Assembly (NCBI GenBank): GCA_040397785.1
Contig: JBBAVI010000022.1
Location: 1 to 64,000 of the forward strand
DNA from: M3007 sp040397785
GTDB taxonomy: Bacteria; Bacteroidota; Bacteroidia; Chitinophagales; Saprospiraceae
Reading direction: 5' to 3'
Length of the DNA: 64,000 nucleotides
In this document: one piece after another, positions 45,201 through 53,285 of the stretch
How the letters are laid out: each line of letters opens with the position of its first letter
Numbering within the stretch: position 1 is the first letter of the stretch
Position numbers and translations under genes: made by a program
The notes under the pieces: model-generated
What the model was told of the DNA's origin: nothing
The model's input: only the letters and a program-made list of their open reading frames with translations
Database searches by the model: none

Positions 45201-46874
45201 CACGATTATCACTGGAAATGGCTATTGCGCGGACAAATTTCTGAGGCAGCGTCGGTCGTATCCCAAATGGATAAAGATTTTGATCATCCGCCGCAAGCGC
45301 AGGAAGCCGCCGCGTACACCGCCTTGCTCAAAGGAGATATCCGCAATGCGACCAGTTTGTTTACAGATTGGGCCTATTGGACCCACAATACCCAATTTAT
45401 ACCATATGAACAAAACTGGTCGGCCCTGGATACCCTGCACGCCAAAATCAGACAACTGGCCGAATACGACTTGTTGGAGGCATCGCAAAAGGCCTGTCTT
45501 TGCGGGATGTTTGGCGACCTGATTGATTTGAAAAATATTTGCGGCACGGAAAGCGGTAATCTGACGGGGCTGGACTTCGATGCGACCCAAAAATTGCGGT
45601 GGAACATCCTACGTAACCGACATAAGGCAGCGCTTACGCCGAATTTTGTTAAAAAGGACAAGTTTTTACAAGCGGCCTACGCGGATGCCAAGGCTTTGCA
45701 ACGAAACAACTCAACCGCATTTCGCCAAGATTTGCGGGAAGCAGCGCTCGATTTGGCCACTAATTACTTTAATTGGGGCACATTTGAAGCCGCTGGTCCG
45801 CGAAGTACCCAATATTTCAACGAATCAAATGCATTGTTAGAGCCGGGTGCAGCTGCCCTGGATACCATGCATTTGGCCCTGATGGCCGATAATTACCGGA
45901 GTTTGGGGACGCAAAACCTGTCGAAAGATCAATTAGAGGCTGCGATTGCCAATTTTGAAAAAGGCATTGAAACCTTGAATCGGTGGATCAATATCACCGG
46001 TGATGCGTTTTATCAAAACGAATTAGGCGCGCGTCTTTTTTATCAATTAAACGAACAACAGGGCATCGCCTTGCTACTTCAAGGAAAAGCAGAAGCCGCA
46101 CGTCAGGCTTTTGAGCGTGCCGAACAGGTGCAATATTATGCTGCCCCTGTTTGTATCGGTCTGACTTTTTTATTGGAAGGATCGGATTCGGGTGCTTTGA
46201 TTGCGCTGGGAAGTTTGAACAATGAATTAGCAGTAGGTACCGCCTTGTTTTATATGGATGCGCTGACCTTGCGTTTTCCGGATAAACGCACCGAAATCCA
46301 GCAATTTGAACAGCGTTTTAACGCAGCAACAGCGGCCACCAAAACGTTGGATACCAATAATATTGCCTATTGGCATGCAGTGCAGCATTTTAAAAAAATG
46401 GTAAACCTGGAACAATGGAATCCGGCCCTCTCATGGAGTTCCCAGGCCCTAAAAGCAGCCGAACAAGCCTTGGATGGACCTACCTCTTATAGTAATAAGG
46501 ATTATTGGCTCAATGAGCACATCAACCAGGCCTATTACCTCATTTTGTCCAACAGCCGGGATAAGCAGACCTTAACCCAATCCATCACCTATTCGGAAAA
46601 GGCCCAAACCTATGTGGAATCCAGTTATGAGGGGTATGGAAATCGGGAATTGATCAAAACCAATTTAGCGCATGCCTATTGGTTGCGCAATGGTGTGGGG
46701 GATCGAGCGAAAAGTATTCAAATTTACCAGGACTATTTAAAAACAACGCCCAACAGTGATGACGACCATTGGGCATTGCTGGAAAAAGATTTTCGTGATT
46801 TGCAACGTTTTGGTGTCGAATTCACCAATTTTGATCAATTGATCGAAGCGATTCGGCCACCAGATGCAGAGTAA
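42273..46874 (+). CDS. Large secreted WD40/TPR protein
   Basis: The product is 1533 residues with a short signal peptide (KYLLLIIFPACLFAQ). Residues about 20-200 contain TPR-like helices (ARDKGDCVAAVKYYQEALECA). Residues about 250-880 are strand-rich propeller blades of WD40 type, for example FPNGTFSNDNRWLFSVS, GALYAWDLSTRQSDWLTGF and ALATGYKDGTIDIWDILRGE. From about 890 to the end the chain is again helical and TPR-like (QLEAAIANFEKGIETLNRWI, AEAARQAFERAEQVQYYA). It is probably a periplasmic or surface scaffold. An upstream in-frame ATG at 42222 would add 17 residues before the signal peptide, so 42273 is preferred. Confidence 0.85.
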   Translation: MKYLLLIIFPACLFAQKGDPNYYPQNAVIQAPLYDCYARNLDAGNAARDKGDCVAAVKYYQEALECADVQDNTPRLAELELLIRQCEKEPAQEANPFAQERAPLTFGMHSSRQYIPTAAFLRYAGDNCFSITRQEADRAFAQRCWDDAAKLYRAAKSCADANQTERSSMNDHIADCRQAAEDELRFREQEAIRLARNAIADNLADDAQNILLQFDRSFAYRLADFANEYIAPDDNPNCVQALLDAWYYKPTVQNQALQVPFCYQLAGNLPASTQICVLGKGKNAKIYAFAPQQPILWSWNAQRFEPLEPVTFNELYYYFAAAPDDKTLVFFADKNLMIWRSATQFVKVPVSNLSAWAFNKNGDVLYYYDAGAATIFSINLKDQFGQRKGLAKKINVEKFFTVEAPELQRFELFGNQLWMGFRDRLEVWGQKMSDKSWELEKTMHYARTPNFLIGTHIYPAAQTVVLQGDSTLVFNIAAAFEKVSTLAPSLLLDGQVMTTTADAKMTARVVPSTDALPDRLIISSNEQGNTLFGAFLNLNAWPEFPNGTFSNDNRWLFSVSLNGALYAWDLSTRQSDWLTGFETVESLNLSPNGANLVVQTDRQLELQNPNQSGTPKILMPKVASGTVVCAVSNNWVALCEGHDTLHCVANSGQLVRDFAAQTTTDGAMVVAFSEEDQRIALVEKDNAVVVKSLETGVTVASKKFDENIKSLHFIPGSGEIVVLLQTAQNTGQNPRNTAKLWRYTGAGSNPRVVRLHNYPIQMLCVSQQGDLVAFSDGHDVRIFSIYNLSDELVRINHSKDLEITAITFREDGEALATGYKDGTIDIWDILRGEVLIKLQAVSQAVDCWVKSMAFLENGKKIRQINSNATIATRDLDPTAIRDQAQSVYRRLLPFTAEQISEYGLENAMNYPGNFERLAASGDWPLIRSFFEYYSLQAHRSNNIRRVYEYCERAFILYRKLDKETQVSLRGTMLEMLHDYHWKWLLRGQISEAASVVSQMDKDFDHPPQAQEAAAYTALLKGDIRNATSLFTDWAYWTHNTQFIPYEQNWSALDTLHAKIRQLAEYDLLEASQKACLCGMFGDLIDLKNICGTESGNLTGLDFDATQKLRWNILRNRHKAALTPNFVKKDKFLQAAYADAKALQRNNSTAFRQDLREAALDLATNYFNWGTFEAAGPRSTQYFNESNALLEPGAAALDTMHLALMADNYRSLGTQNLSKDQLEAAIANFEKGIETLNRWINITGDAFYQNELGARLFYQLNEQQGIALLLQGKAEAARQAFERAEQVQYYAAPVCIGLTFLLEGSDSGALIALGSLNNELAVGTALFYMDALTLRFPDKRTEIQQFEQRFNAATAATKTLDTNNIAYWHAVQHFKKMVNLEQWNPALSWSSQALKAAEQALDGPTSYSNKDYWLNEHINQAYYLILSNSRDKQTLTQSITYSEKAQTYVESSYEGYGNRELIKTNLAHAYWLRNGVGDRAKSIQIYQDYLKTTPNSDDDHWALLEKDFRDLQRFGVEFTNFDQLIEAIRPPDAE

Positions 46875-46877
46875 ACC

Positions 46878-47810
46878 TTATTTTGACGTGCTTTTGGCCT
46901 TGTAATAGGCTACTGTTGCTGCCAATCCGGTTGCATAAGGCGTCGGTTTCAGGCCAAAAGTGCGCTCAAATTTTTCTGATAACAATACATATGGGTGGGT
47001 GTATTGGTAATTCATTTCAATCAATTCGCGGAAAAGTGGGCTAAACAAACCTAAAATTCGGAGCATAAAGGTGGGGGTTTCCTGAAATTTTGGTTTCAGG
47101 CCAAACGCCGCAGCACTCGCATCAACCCAATCCTTACCCGTCCAGGGCTCCTGGGAAGTCGGAATATTCCAGATTTGTCCGTCTGCACGCGCATCGGTAC
47201 CCAGAATGGCCAAAGCAGGCGCAATATCCAGGGTATAGGTATAAGTATGGATTTTATCTGCTTTTCCCATTACGAACGCCGATTTGCCCAATACATGCCG
47301 TTCAAACAAAGTAGAATTCAGCACACTTTTGTCTGTATTCGGGCCATAAAAATCGGCAGAACGGGCAATAGTAGCACGCAAACCTTTGTTTTGCATCGCA
47401 TCCAGCAACAGATCGTCTACTTGCGCCCGTACAATGCCTTTTTCACTGATTGGGTGGTGGGGCGCATCTTCTTTCATCGGGCCATCTACCTGTCCAAGTG
47501 CGTACACATTATCGAGAAATACCAATTTGGCGTTGTGTGCCAAACAAGCATCAATGGTGTTTTGCATGGCAACGGGCCAATCGCGGCGCCAAACCTTAAT
47601 TTCATACGGCAAACCCACCAATAAATAAACCACTTCCGAACCTTCTGTTGCCTTTAAAACCGATGCAGCATCCAGCACATCCGCTTTTACATGCTCCCAA
47701 TTGCCTGGGTAGTCACGTCTACTTACGCCGCGTAATTTGATGTTTTGTTGGGTAAGGATTTCAGCAAGATGGGCGCCAACGGCACCGTTTATTCCGAGAA
47801 TTGTATGCAT
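46878..47810 (-). CDS. NAD-dependent epimerase/dehydratase-like protein
   Basis: The product is 310 residues. The N-terminal MHTILGINGAVGAHLAEIL gives an NAD(P)-binding GxxGxxG-like loop (GINGAVG), and VFLDNVYALGQVDGP followed by ARSADFYGPN matches the extended short-chain dehydrogenase family. The usual YxxxK of that family is not obvious, so it may be an atypical (NmrA/epimerase-like) member that acts as oxidoreductase or binding protein. It is convergent with the WD40/TPR gene, three bases apart, and lies downstream of the protease gene on the same strand. Confidence 0.8.
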   Translation of the reverse strand: MHTILGINGAVGAHLAEILTQQNIKLRGVSRRDYPGNWEHVKADVLDAASVLKATEGSEVVYLLVGLPYEIKVWRRDWPVAMQNTIDACLAHNAKLVFLDNVYALGQVDGPMKEDAPHHPISEKGIVRAQVDDLLLDAMQNKGLRATIARSADFYGPNTDKSVLNSTLFERHVLGKSAFVMGKADKIHTYTYTLDIAPALAILGTDARADGQIWNIPTSQEPWTGKDWVDASAAAFGLKPKFQETPTFMLRILGLFSPLFRELIEMNYQYTHPYVLLSEKFERTFGLKPTPYATGLAATVAYYKAKSTSK

Positions 47811-47855
47811 AAAAATTGGGCATTTAAAGGTGAATGGATTGCAACAAAGTTCGGA

Positions 47856-48887
47856 TTATTTTAATTCTCCCGGTGTTACTTTTAGGTTTTTTAATCCACC
47901 ATTGCGCACGACCCACAGGTTGGATAGTACGCCAATGGAGCTTTCGCCCAATATTTTGTGCAAATCATCAATAGACCCAACTGGTTTGCCTTCAAATTGC
48001 ACCAAAATGTCGCCTGCTTGTAACTCAGAATTGCCCGCCGGGCCGTCTGCTTCTACGCTCAGGATCTGGATACCGCCTGTGGTAGACAATTGTAAGTTGG
48101 TGAGCCATTTAGCCGGTAGTTGAATGGTTTGGGCGCTGATGCCTAAATAGCCACGCCGCACTTTTCCTTCCAGGATCAATTTTCCCACCACCCATTTGGC
48201 CAAATTAGATGCTACTGCAAAACACAGCCCCTGCGCGGGCAAGATTACCGCTGTGTTTACGCCAATCACATTGCCATACGAATCGACCAAAGGGCCGCCG
48301 CTGTTGCCCGGATTGAGCGCCGCATCGGTTTGAATCACATCGTCGATGAGTCGGCCCGTTTGCGTACGCAGCGTACGCCCGAGCGCACTCACGACCCCGG
48401 CCGTCACCGAATATTGAAAACCATACGGATTACCGATCGCAATGGCAATTTGACCCACCTGCAATTGGTTGCTTTCACCAAAACCAATGGTGGAAAGGTT
48501 GTCGCCGTCTATTTTTACCACGGCTAAGTCAGTAGAAGGGTCATCGCCCACCACATGGGCATTGAAAGAACGGCCATCTTGCAGGGTGGCTTCTATTTTC
48601 GTAGCGCCATTTACTACATGGCTGTTGGTTACCACAAAACCATCGGTACTGATCACAAACCCGCTTCCGGTGCCATATGGCTCCTGGGGTTGCCGGTTGC
48701 GGTTGGCTTGCGGGGCCTGGGGTTTTTGAATTTTTAAATGCACCACCGCATCGCTCACCTTGCGGGTAACCCCAATCACCGTTTGAGAATAGGCGTCTAA
48801 CAGCGGGAAATCCTGCGCGGTATTGTTAAACCGGGAATAATTCGGCGTTCCGGCAGCGCCTTCGTTTGCAAGAAATTGGTACGACAT
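47856..48887 (-). CDS. HtrA-like trypsin-type serine protease with PDZ domain
   Basis: The product is 343 residues. The S1C protease domain shows the histidine in VVTNSHVVNG, the aspartate in DPSTDLAVVKID and the serine in ALNPGNSGGPLVD; the PDZ domain covers about 245-335 (GPAGNSELQAGDILVQFEG). With the start at 48887 there is no signal peptide, as in the class opening with PLLDAYSQTVIGV. Longer in-frame starts (48998, 49031) would add a hydrophobic stretch (RLFFIQTLFCLYAYTAVYSV) and make a membrane anchor, which cannot be excluded. It probably removes or senses misfolded proteins. Confidence 0.88.
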   Translation of the reverse strand: MSYQFLANEGAAGTPNYSRFNNTAQDFPLLDAYSQTVIGVTRKVSDAVVHLKIQKPQAPQANRNRQPQEPYGTGSGFVISTDGFVVTNSHVVNGATKIEATLQDGRSFNAHVVGDDPSTDLAVVKIDGDNLSTIGFGESNQLQVGQIAIAIGNPYGFQYSVTAGVVSALGRTLRTQTGRLIDDVIQTDAALNPGNSGGPLVDSYGNVIGVNTAVILPAQGLCFAVASNLAKWVVGKLILEGKVRRGYLGISAQTIQLPAKWLTNLQLSTTGGIQILSVEADGPAGNSELQAGDILVQFEGKPVGSIDDLHKILGESSIGVLSNLWVVRNGGLKNLKVTPGELK

Positions 48888-49175
48888 GACAATTACAGAG
48901 TAAACAGCCGTGTATGCGTACAAGCAAAACAGCGTCTGGATGAAAAAAAGCCGGGTGTCCAGGTATTGATTACCCTGCTTGCACGAGAATTGTGCCATTC
49001 CGCTGTTACTGCCGATTTGACAGAAAATCATTTCCGGGCAATTTCTACCAAAGTCCGAAGGATTTTTACCAAAAAACGAAAGTACCTAAACGCAGGCTTG
49101 GGCGCGCGCCATCTTTGTATCATCAAACAGCCACTAAGGCACCAATCATCTTCCAATCTGTAACAATCTGTCATC

Positions 49176-49712
49176 ATGAAGTCTCTTGTTTTTGTTCTCT
49201 GCTTCCTTCCTTGTATCCTCAGCGCACAATTCGCACACAATGCAAACAAACTGATCGCCCGCCCAGAACTTGGTTTAAATACCACCAAAACAACGGAAAC
49301 CTTCCGCTTTAGCCTCAAACGCAGCCTCAAATTGGCTATTTTGCCTGCAACCTTATCCTTCGCAGCCGGTGTCAATCAAGGCGTACGCGAAACGTTGATC
49401 TGGAAACGCGAAAAGTTCTTCGATCGCTTTCCAAACGCCAACCGTCAGTACTTCGACAACACGCTTTCTTGGGAAAATAAATATACCCGCCCGGGTGTAC
49501 CGGTTCAATTGACCGATGCTTATCACCTCCTGTTCCTTACCCAGAATGTGTTGATTTCCGGTGCCGCGCTGTCTGCTACAATTCCGTTGGTAAGTGTACA
49601 CAAAAAGAGCAAGTGGTACCACAAATTGGCAGATATTGGGATCCAAAGTGCCGTTATGTCACTTTCTTACCTCGCAGGTTCAAAGGCTACGTACAACTGC
49701 ATTTTTAAATAG
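49176..49712 (+). CDS. Exported protein, unknown
   Basis: The product is 178 residues with a signal peptide (ending CILSAQ). The mature part has two hydrophobic stretches (LKLAILPATLSFAAGV near 50-65 and LTQNVLISGAALSATIPLVS near 116-135), so it may sit in a membrane or form a barrel. WKREKFFDRFPNANRQYFDN is the polar centre, and the C-terminus is SKATYNCIFK. No family is recognised. A CATCTTTG box at 49110-49117 is one base off the -7 consensus. Confidence 0.7.
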   Translation: MKSLVFVLCFLPCILSAQFAHNANKLIARPELGLNTTKTTETFRFSLKRSLKLAILPATLSFAAGVNQGVRETLIWKREKFFDRFPNANRQYFDNTLSWENKYTRPGVPVQLTDAYHLLFLTQNVLISGAALSATIPLVSVHKKSKWYHKLADIGIQSAVMSLSYLAGSKATYNCIFK

Positions 49713-49800
49713 TTGAATTGATACGGGCAAAAAAACAACCCATTTCAAATAAACATGTTCCTAGATAAGTTATGCTACGTGCTTCGTACTGCTTCTGAAC

Positions 49801-50595
49801 ATGTCCACACAAAAATTGATGCCCTTTTGGTTGGTGCTTGTCCATATGATTTGGATTGGATGGTGTGCAGTGGCAATGGTTTGGGCAAATGGTTACCTGC
49901 TAGGAACATGTTTTACACAGATTGGAAACCTTGAAATACTGATTTTTTGCGGAACCATTTTTGGTTACCATTTTGCGCAGCCTGATTTGCGGTTGCGCGC
50001 AATAGCCTGGATCGCTGGTGTGATCGCAGGCTATTGTTATTTGTGGGTAGATGCACCCGTTCGTTCCTTGCTGCTGGTTCCTTTTTTGATTTGGGCGTCT
50101 TATTACGGCTGGAAATGGCCTTTGCGCGCGGGTTTGCGTTGGCATATCGCCTTGAAGCCAGTTGTAGTGGCATTTGCCTGGGCCTGGGTTACGGTGCTGT
50201 TACCGTTCAAAAACACACCCGATTGGCCTTTGTTGCTGTTTTTTTGCGCCCGCATGGTGTTTTTTGTGGCCTTGGCCTTGCCGTATGATTTGCATGATCG
50301 CGCTTACGACCAACAAAGGGGGCTGTCTACTTTTGCCCATCATTTGGGTGCATCGCGTACGCTGCGTTGGATAGATATAGCCTTTTTGTTGGCTTTTATC
50401 CTGAATTTGATACAATATGCCAAGCAGCCTTTCAGCCAAATACAATTATTGGCCCTATTCCTGTCCTATTGCCTCAGTGCTTTGTTGCTTCGGTATCTAT
50501 TCCGACAAAATGCGCCGGAAAGCGGCCGCAAAATTTTGATTGATGCACCCATGCCTTTGCAATGGCTGTTCCTTTACTTTGCGCAGGGATGCTGA
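49801..50595 (+). CDS. UbiA-like membrane prenyltransferase relative
   Basis: The product is 264 residues with about eight hydrophobic helices. LPYDLHDRAYDQQRGLSTFAHHLG (about 160-183) matches the second aspartate-rich motif (DxxDxxxD) of UbiA prenyltransferases. The first aspartate motif (NDxxD) is not present at the expected place near GYHFAQPDLRLR, so catalysis is doubtful or the motif has diverged. Members of this form are common in Bacteroidota and uncharacterised. It stands between an unknown exported protein and a lipoprotein. Confidence 0.65.
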   Translation: MSTQKLMPFWLVLVHMIWIGWCAVAMVWANGYLLGTCFTQIGNLEILIFCGTIFGYHFAQPDLRLRAIAWIAGVIAGYCYLWVDAPVRSLLLVPFLIWASYYGWKWPLRAGLRWHIALKPVVVAFAWAWVTVLLPFKNTPDWPLLLFFCARMVFFVALALPYDLHDRAYDQQRGLSTFAHHLGASRTLRWIDIAFLLAFILNLIQYAKQPFSQIQLLALFLSYCLSALLLRYLFRQNAPESGRKILIDAPMPLQWLFLYFAQGC

Positions 50596-50640
50596 TATTG
50601 CCCCGTAACGGATTTTCAATTTTACTTTAAAAATAAAAAA

Positions 50641-51363
50641 ATGCGCCTGATTTACCTTTCTGTACCTGTTTTATTGCTGCTACACGCTTGCGCAGATCCA
50701 ACGCACCGCAACATAAAAGCCTATTATTTCCCCATTGACGACCTGAAACAAGGTATGGTGTACCAGTATGAAAGCACCCAAAACGGAACGTCACAACCCG
50801 AATACTGGTACTACAAAACCCTCGTGCGCGATTCCGGACTTTATTTAGCCGCCACCAATTACGACCATCAATTTGCGATTGTGCAAATCAGAAGTGAAAA
50901 CATTGTCAAAAGCGGGGCGATTGCCAAGGACTATTTCCTTTACGAACCCGACACCCTGCACCGCAAAATGGTGCAGGTAAAAGCGCAAATTACGGCTGCT
51001 GATTTATTTCCGTTTTCCGTAACCGATTCGCTGGGTGTGTTTTTATTCAAACTTAATTACCATCCGGCCAATGATTCCAACAGCACCAATTACGTTATTC
51101 GCAACCGCAGGTACCTGGGAGACGCGCCCGATTTTGAACTCGAAGGCAAAAAGTACCCCTGTATGCGCATGGGCATTCGAGAGGTCGTGGGCAATGAACG
51201 CGAGGGCAGTTGGGAAGCCGAAGGGGAAGGGGAAGAGTGGTACGCCAAAGGCCTGGGGCTGGTGTATTATAAAACAACCTTCAACAAAGGGCAATTGGTG
51301 CTCGAATCCAGGTTAAAAACGCGGTTTCCGATGAGCGAACTCGAAAAGCGGGCAAAGCAGTAA
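50641..51363 (+). CDS. Lipoprotein, unknown
   Basis: The product is 240 residues. The signal peptide ends in the lipobox LLHAC (Cys17), followed by ADPTHR. The mature part is strand-rich (MVYQYESTQNGTSQPEYWYYKT, FELEGKKYPCMRMGIREVVGN, WYAKGLGLVYYKTTFNKGQL) and may be a periplasmic beta-sandwich. No family is recognised. It lies 45 bases after the UbiA-like gene, and repeat copy 2 follows 20 bases after its stop. Confidence 0.75.
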   Translation: MRLIYLSVPVLLLLHACADPTHRNIKAYYFPIDDLKQGMVYQYESTQNGTSQPEYWYYKTLVRDSGLYLAATNYDHQFAIVQIRSENIVKSGAIAKDYFLYEPDTLHRKMVQVKAQITAADLFPFSVTDSLGVFLFKLNYHPANDSNSTNYVIRNRRYLGDAPDFELEGKKYPCMRMGIREVVGNEREGSWEAEGEGEEWYAKGLGLVYYKTTFNKGQLVLESRLKTRFPMSELEKRAKQ

Positions 51364-51382
51364 AACTATACCCAGATTTAAA

Positions 51383-51463
51383 TGGATTTGAAGGATGGAT
51401 GGATAAAAAAACCTGATTTTCAATGGATTAGAATCCAGCTGTTTTCATAACCACTTAGCGTTG
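51383..51463 (+). repeat. Dispersed repeat of about 80 bp, copy 2
   Basis: This 81-base stretch matches 17573-17650 with about six substitutions and one 3-base insertion. It keeps the GGATGGATGGAT start, the stem TGGAT-taga-ATCCA and the end CTTAGCGTTG. Sequences outside the repeat differ. It begins 20 bases after a stop codon, as copy 1 begins 3 bases after one. Confidence 0.8.
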
Positions 51464-51521
51464 GCTATAGATTAAGTCACCGATTCTGTTCCTAAACAAC
51501 GTACCAATCGGGCAAAAAAAA

Positions 51522-51546
51522 TCGCCGGAGCGATTTGCGCCGGCGA
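51522..51546 (-). terminator. Terminator of the possible anti-sigma gene
   Basis: Arms 51522-51528 and 51540-51546 form a perfect 7-bp GC-rich stem. On the minus strand a run of T follows (complement of 51514-51520). Confidence 0.75.
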
Positions 51547-51609
51547 ATCATTTCTTTTGGGGAAGTTAAGTCAATAAAGAGGCAAAAAAGGAAGTGGAAA
51601 TAGTAAGAA

Positions 51610-51903
51610 TCACGCTTTCCCAGACAGTATAGAACTTTTAATGCGTTCTATTAAAGCGGGTGCAGCTTTGTGGTGAGCGATATGGGTCTTTAAAAATAAA
51701 CGAAGTGATTCTTCTTCTGGCGATTCGGGTATCCTGGGGGAAGGATTTTCTGAAAATACTTTTTCTTCTAAGCGTGTAAACTCATCCATAAACGGTTCTG
51801 AAGGAGTATTGGAGTTTGGAATTCCGTTTCTTTGGCTGGCAGCGGCATCGTTACCTTGTTGATTGCGAAGATTTTTCATGTGAAAAAATGATTGTGTCGC
51901 CAT
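51610..51903 (-). CDS. Small protein downstream of the sigma factor, possible anti-sigma factor
   Basis: The product is 97 residues, or 89 if the second ATG at 51879 is used. It is polar and helical, with EEESLRLFLKTHIAHHKAAPALIERIKSSI at the C-terminus (about 64-93). That part resembles the end of short zinc-type anti-sigma factors, but the CxxC motif is absent, so this is only an inference from position and shape. It lies downstream of the ECF sigma gene on the same strand, but a terminator and about 270 bases intervene. Confidence 0.6.
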   Translation of the reverse strand: MATQSFFHMKNLRNQQGNDAAASQRNGIPNSNTPSEPFMDEFTRLEEKVFSENPSPRIPESPEEESLRLFLKTHIAHHKAAPALIERIKSSILSGKA

Positions 51904-52107
51904 TTATTTGCCAGACTTGCTACAGGTTGAAACCACCAAGGGACAATAACCGGGCTTGCAACTGCGACCTGTTTGGGTGCCAACCAAAACGGTCCGACCA
52001 GCAATGCGCCAATTTTGTGCGGTAATTGTATTGGTAGATTGCAACATGGAGCAGTGCGCTGTTTGCGCCTGCTGACCTGCAAAGAAATGTGGACGAGTTA
52101 AAAACAT
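51904..52107 (-). CDS. Short frame abutting the possible anti-sigma gene
   Basis: A 67-codon frame starts at ATG 52107 and its stop directly touches the ATG at 51903. It contains five cysteine or proline-rich spots (AHCSMLQ, SCKPGYCPL, STCSKSGK) but no signal peptide or known motif. The exact abutment suggests translational coupling; the composition is not convincing. It may be a leader region rather than a gene. Confidence 0.3.
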   Translation of the reverse strand: MFLTRPHFFAGQQAQTAHCSMLQSTNTITAQNWRIAGRTVLVGTQTGRSCKPGYCPLVVSTCSKSGK

Positions 52108-52130
52108 GGTTTGAGAAAAAAGTATAATTT

Positions 52131-52177
52131 AAAAGGGTTTATCACGGTGGCAAGCCAAACCGGATAAACCCTTTTTT
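52131..52177. terminator. Terminator of the sigma factor gene
   Basis: Arms AAAAGGGTTTATC (52131-52143) and its complement (about 52163-52175) pair over 13 bp. The sigma gene's stop codon touches it, and T runs occur on both sides, so it works at least on the minus strand. Confidence 0.85.
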
Positions 52178-52816
52178 TTACGATTTTGAAACATCGTTTG
52201 TGCGTCCTTGTGGAACTGCAGCATCATCGTCTTGTGAACGGAATCCCTGTTTGCTTGCGTATTCCAACAGTTTTGCCTGCAAAATCTGCCGTGCACGGAA
52301 CAAACGAGAACGTACGGTGCCAATCGGAATACCCGCTATAGCCGCGATTTCTTCATAGGTGAAGTCTTCCAGATCCAGCAATACCACCATCCGGAATTCA
52401 GGACGCAACGCATTGATCGCGAGGGTCACCTCATCGCCCATCAGTTGGCCTCCCATTTCCTCGTGCAAATCGAGGTAATGCGCCGAAACGGGATCGTCTT
52501 CATTGTGGTACACCACGATGTCTTCGTAGTCCACCTTGTAAGGTTGGTTCCGCTTGGTGCGGTACTCATTGATAAAGGCGTTGCGGCAAATCCGGAACAA
52601 CCACGCTTTGGCGTTGGTATCTTCCGTGTAGCGATCTGCAAAGCGCCAGGCCTTCAGATACGTTTCCTGCACCAGGTCATCTGCCAACGTCGCATCGCCC
52701 GTCAGTCGACAAGCGAAGGATGTCACCGCATCGATCAAAGGAAGGAATTCCTTCTCGAAGATGCGCAGATCCCGTTTGGTTGCAGTGTAATTAGCCGTGG
52801 TAGTCAATGTAGCCAT
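52178..52816 (-). CDS. ECF-type RNA polymerase sigma factor
   Basis: The product is 212 residues. Region 2 shows LADDLVQETYLKAWRFADRY and KAWLFRICRNAFINEYR; region 4 shows FTYEEIAAIAGIPIGTVRSRLFRARQIL, the helix-turn-helix that binds the -35 region. The linker is rich in acidic residues (VVYHNEDDPVSAHYLDLHEE). It redirects polymerase to its own promoters, often in envelope stress. The start at 52816 is supported by the promoter at 52845-52875. A longer in-frame start at 52897 would lie upstream of that promoter. Confidence 0.95.
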   Translation of the reverse strand: MATLTTTANYTATKRDLRIFEKEFLPLIDAVTSFACRLTGDATLADDLVQETYLKAWRFADRYTEDTNAKAWLFRICRNAFINEYRTKRNQPYKVDYEDIVVYHNEDDPVSAHYLDLHEEMGGQLMGDEVTLAINALRPEFRMVVLLDLEDFTYEEIAAIAGIPIGTVRSRLFRARQILQAKLLEYASKQGFRSQDDDAAVPQGRTNDVSKS

Positions 52817-52844
52817 AAAGCTTAGGTTTAAGTGAGCCGAACCA

Positions 52845-52875
52845 CAAAGGTGGGCGACATTTACACACAACACAA
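52845..52875 (-). promoter_or_regulatory. Candidate promoter of the sigma factor gene
   Basis: On the minus strand TTG (52875-52873) is followed after 20 bases by CACCTTTG (52852-52845), one base off the -7 consensus. The ATG lies 29 bases downstream. Confidence 0.5.
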
Positions 52876-53111
52876 GGGGTAGCTTGAAAAGTTCCATGCT
52901 TTGATAAAAAAAATAAATATTTTTCTGCTAGCGGGATCGTAATCTGAATAGCTGTGCTTCCCCATACAAAACGTGGAGAATAATCTTTGTCTGAGGTCGC
53001 CTTGTGCTGCGGGTGGTCTTCACGCGCGTACACGCACAAGCACAAGGCCCAAGCGCGCCCGAAGCCAAACATCCAGTTATGTTAAAATTTTACATTTGAT
53101 GATATTTAACA

Positions 53112-53140
53112 TTGCAGTTTCGATAATGCCATTATCTTTG
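53112..53140 (+). promoter_or_regulatory. Bacteroidota-type promoter of the accessory island
   Basis: TTG at 53112-53114 is followed after 18 bases by TATCTTTG at 53133-53140, an exact -7 box. The small peptide gene starts about 145 bases downstream, leaving a long leader. Confidence 0.6.
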
Positions 53141-53285
53141 AAGTACAATTAATCCCCGTGCCATTTAGCCCTCTTACTGCATATTAAACCGCTAAAATAG
53201 CACACAAAATTTTATTTTTTAAACGTATGTCAGCGTGTATATGCTGGCACTTAAATATTTTAACCATTTTTAAAATTTTTAAATT

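Larger units (their letters stand above)
52817..53285. other. 469-bp AT-rich gap with divergent promoters
   Basis: It holds the sigma promoter on one side and the promoter of the accessory island (53112-53140) on the other. AT-rich sequence begins here and continues through the island. A 93-codon frame on the minus strand overlapping the sigma gene start (52791-53072) is not credible. Confidence 0.55.

Noticed and set aside
52791..53072. 93-codon minus-strand frame overlapping the sigma gene start
   Set aside because: It covers the sigma promoter and has no protein-like pattern.
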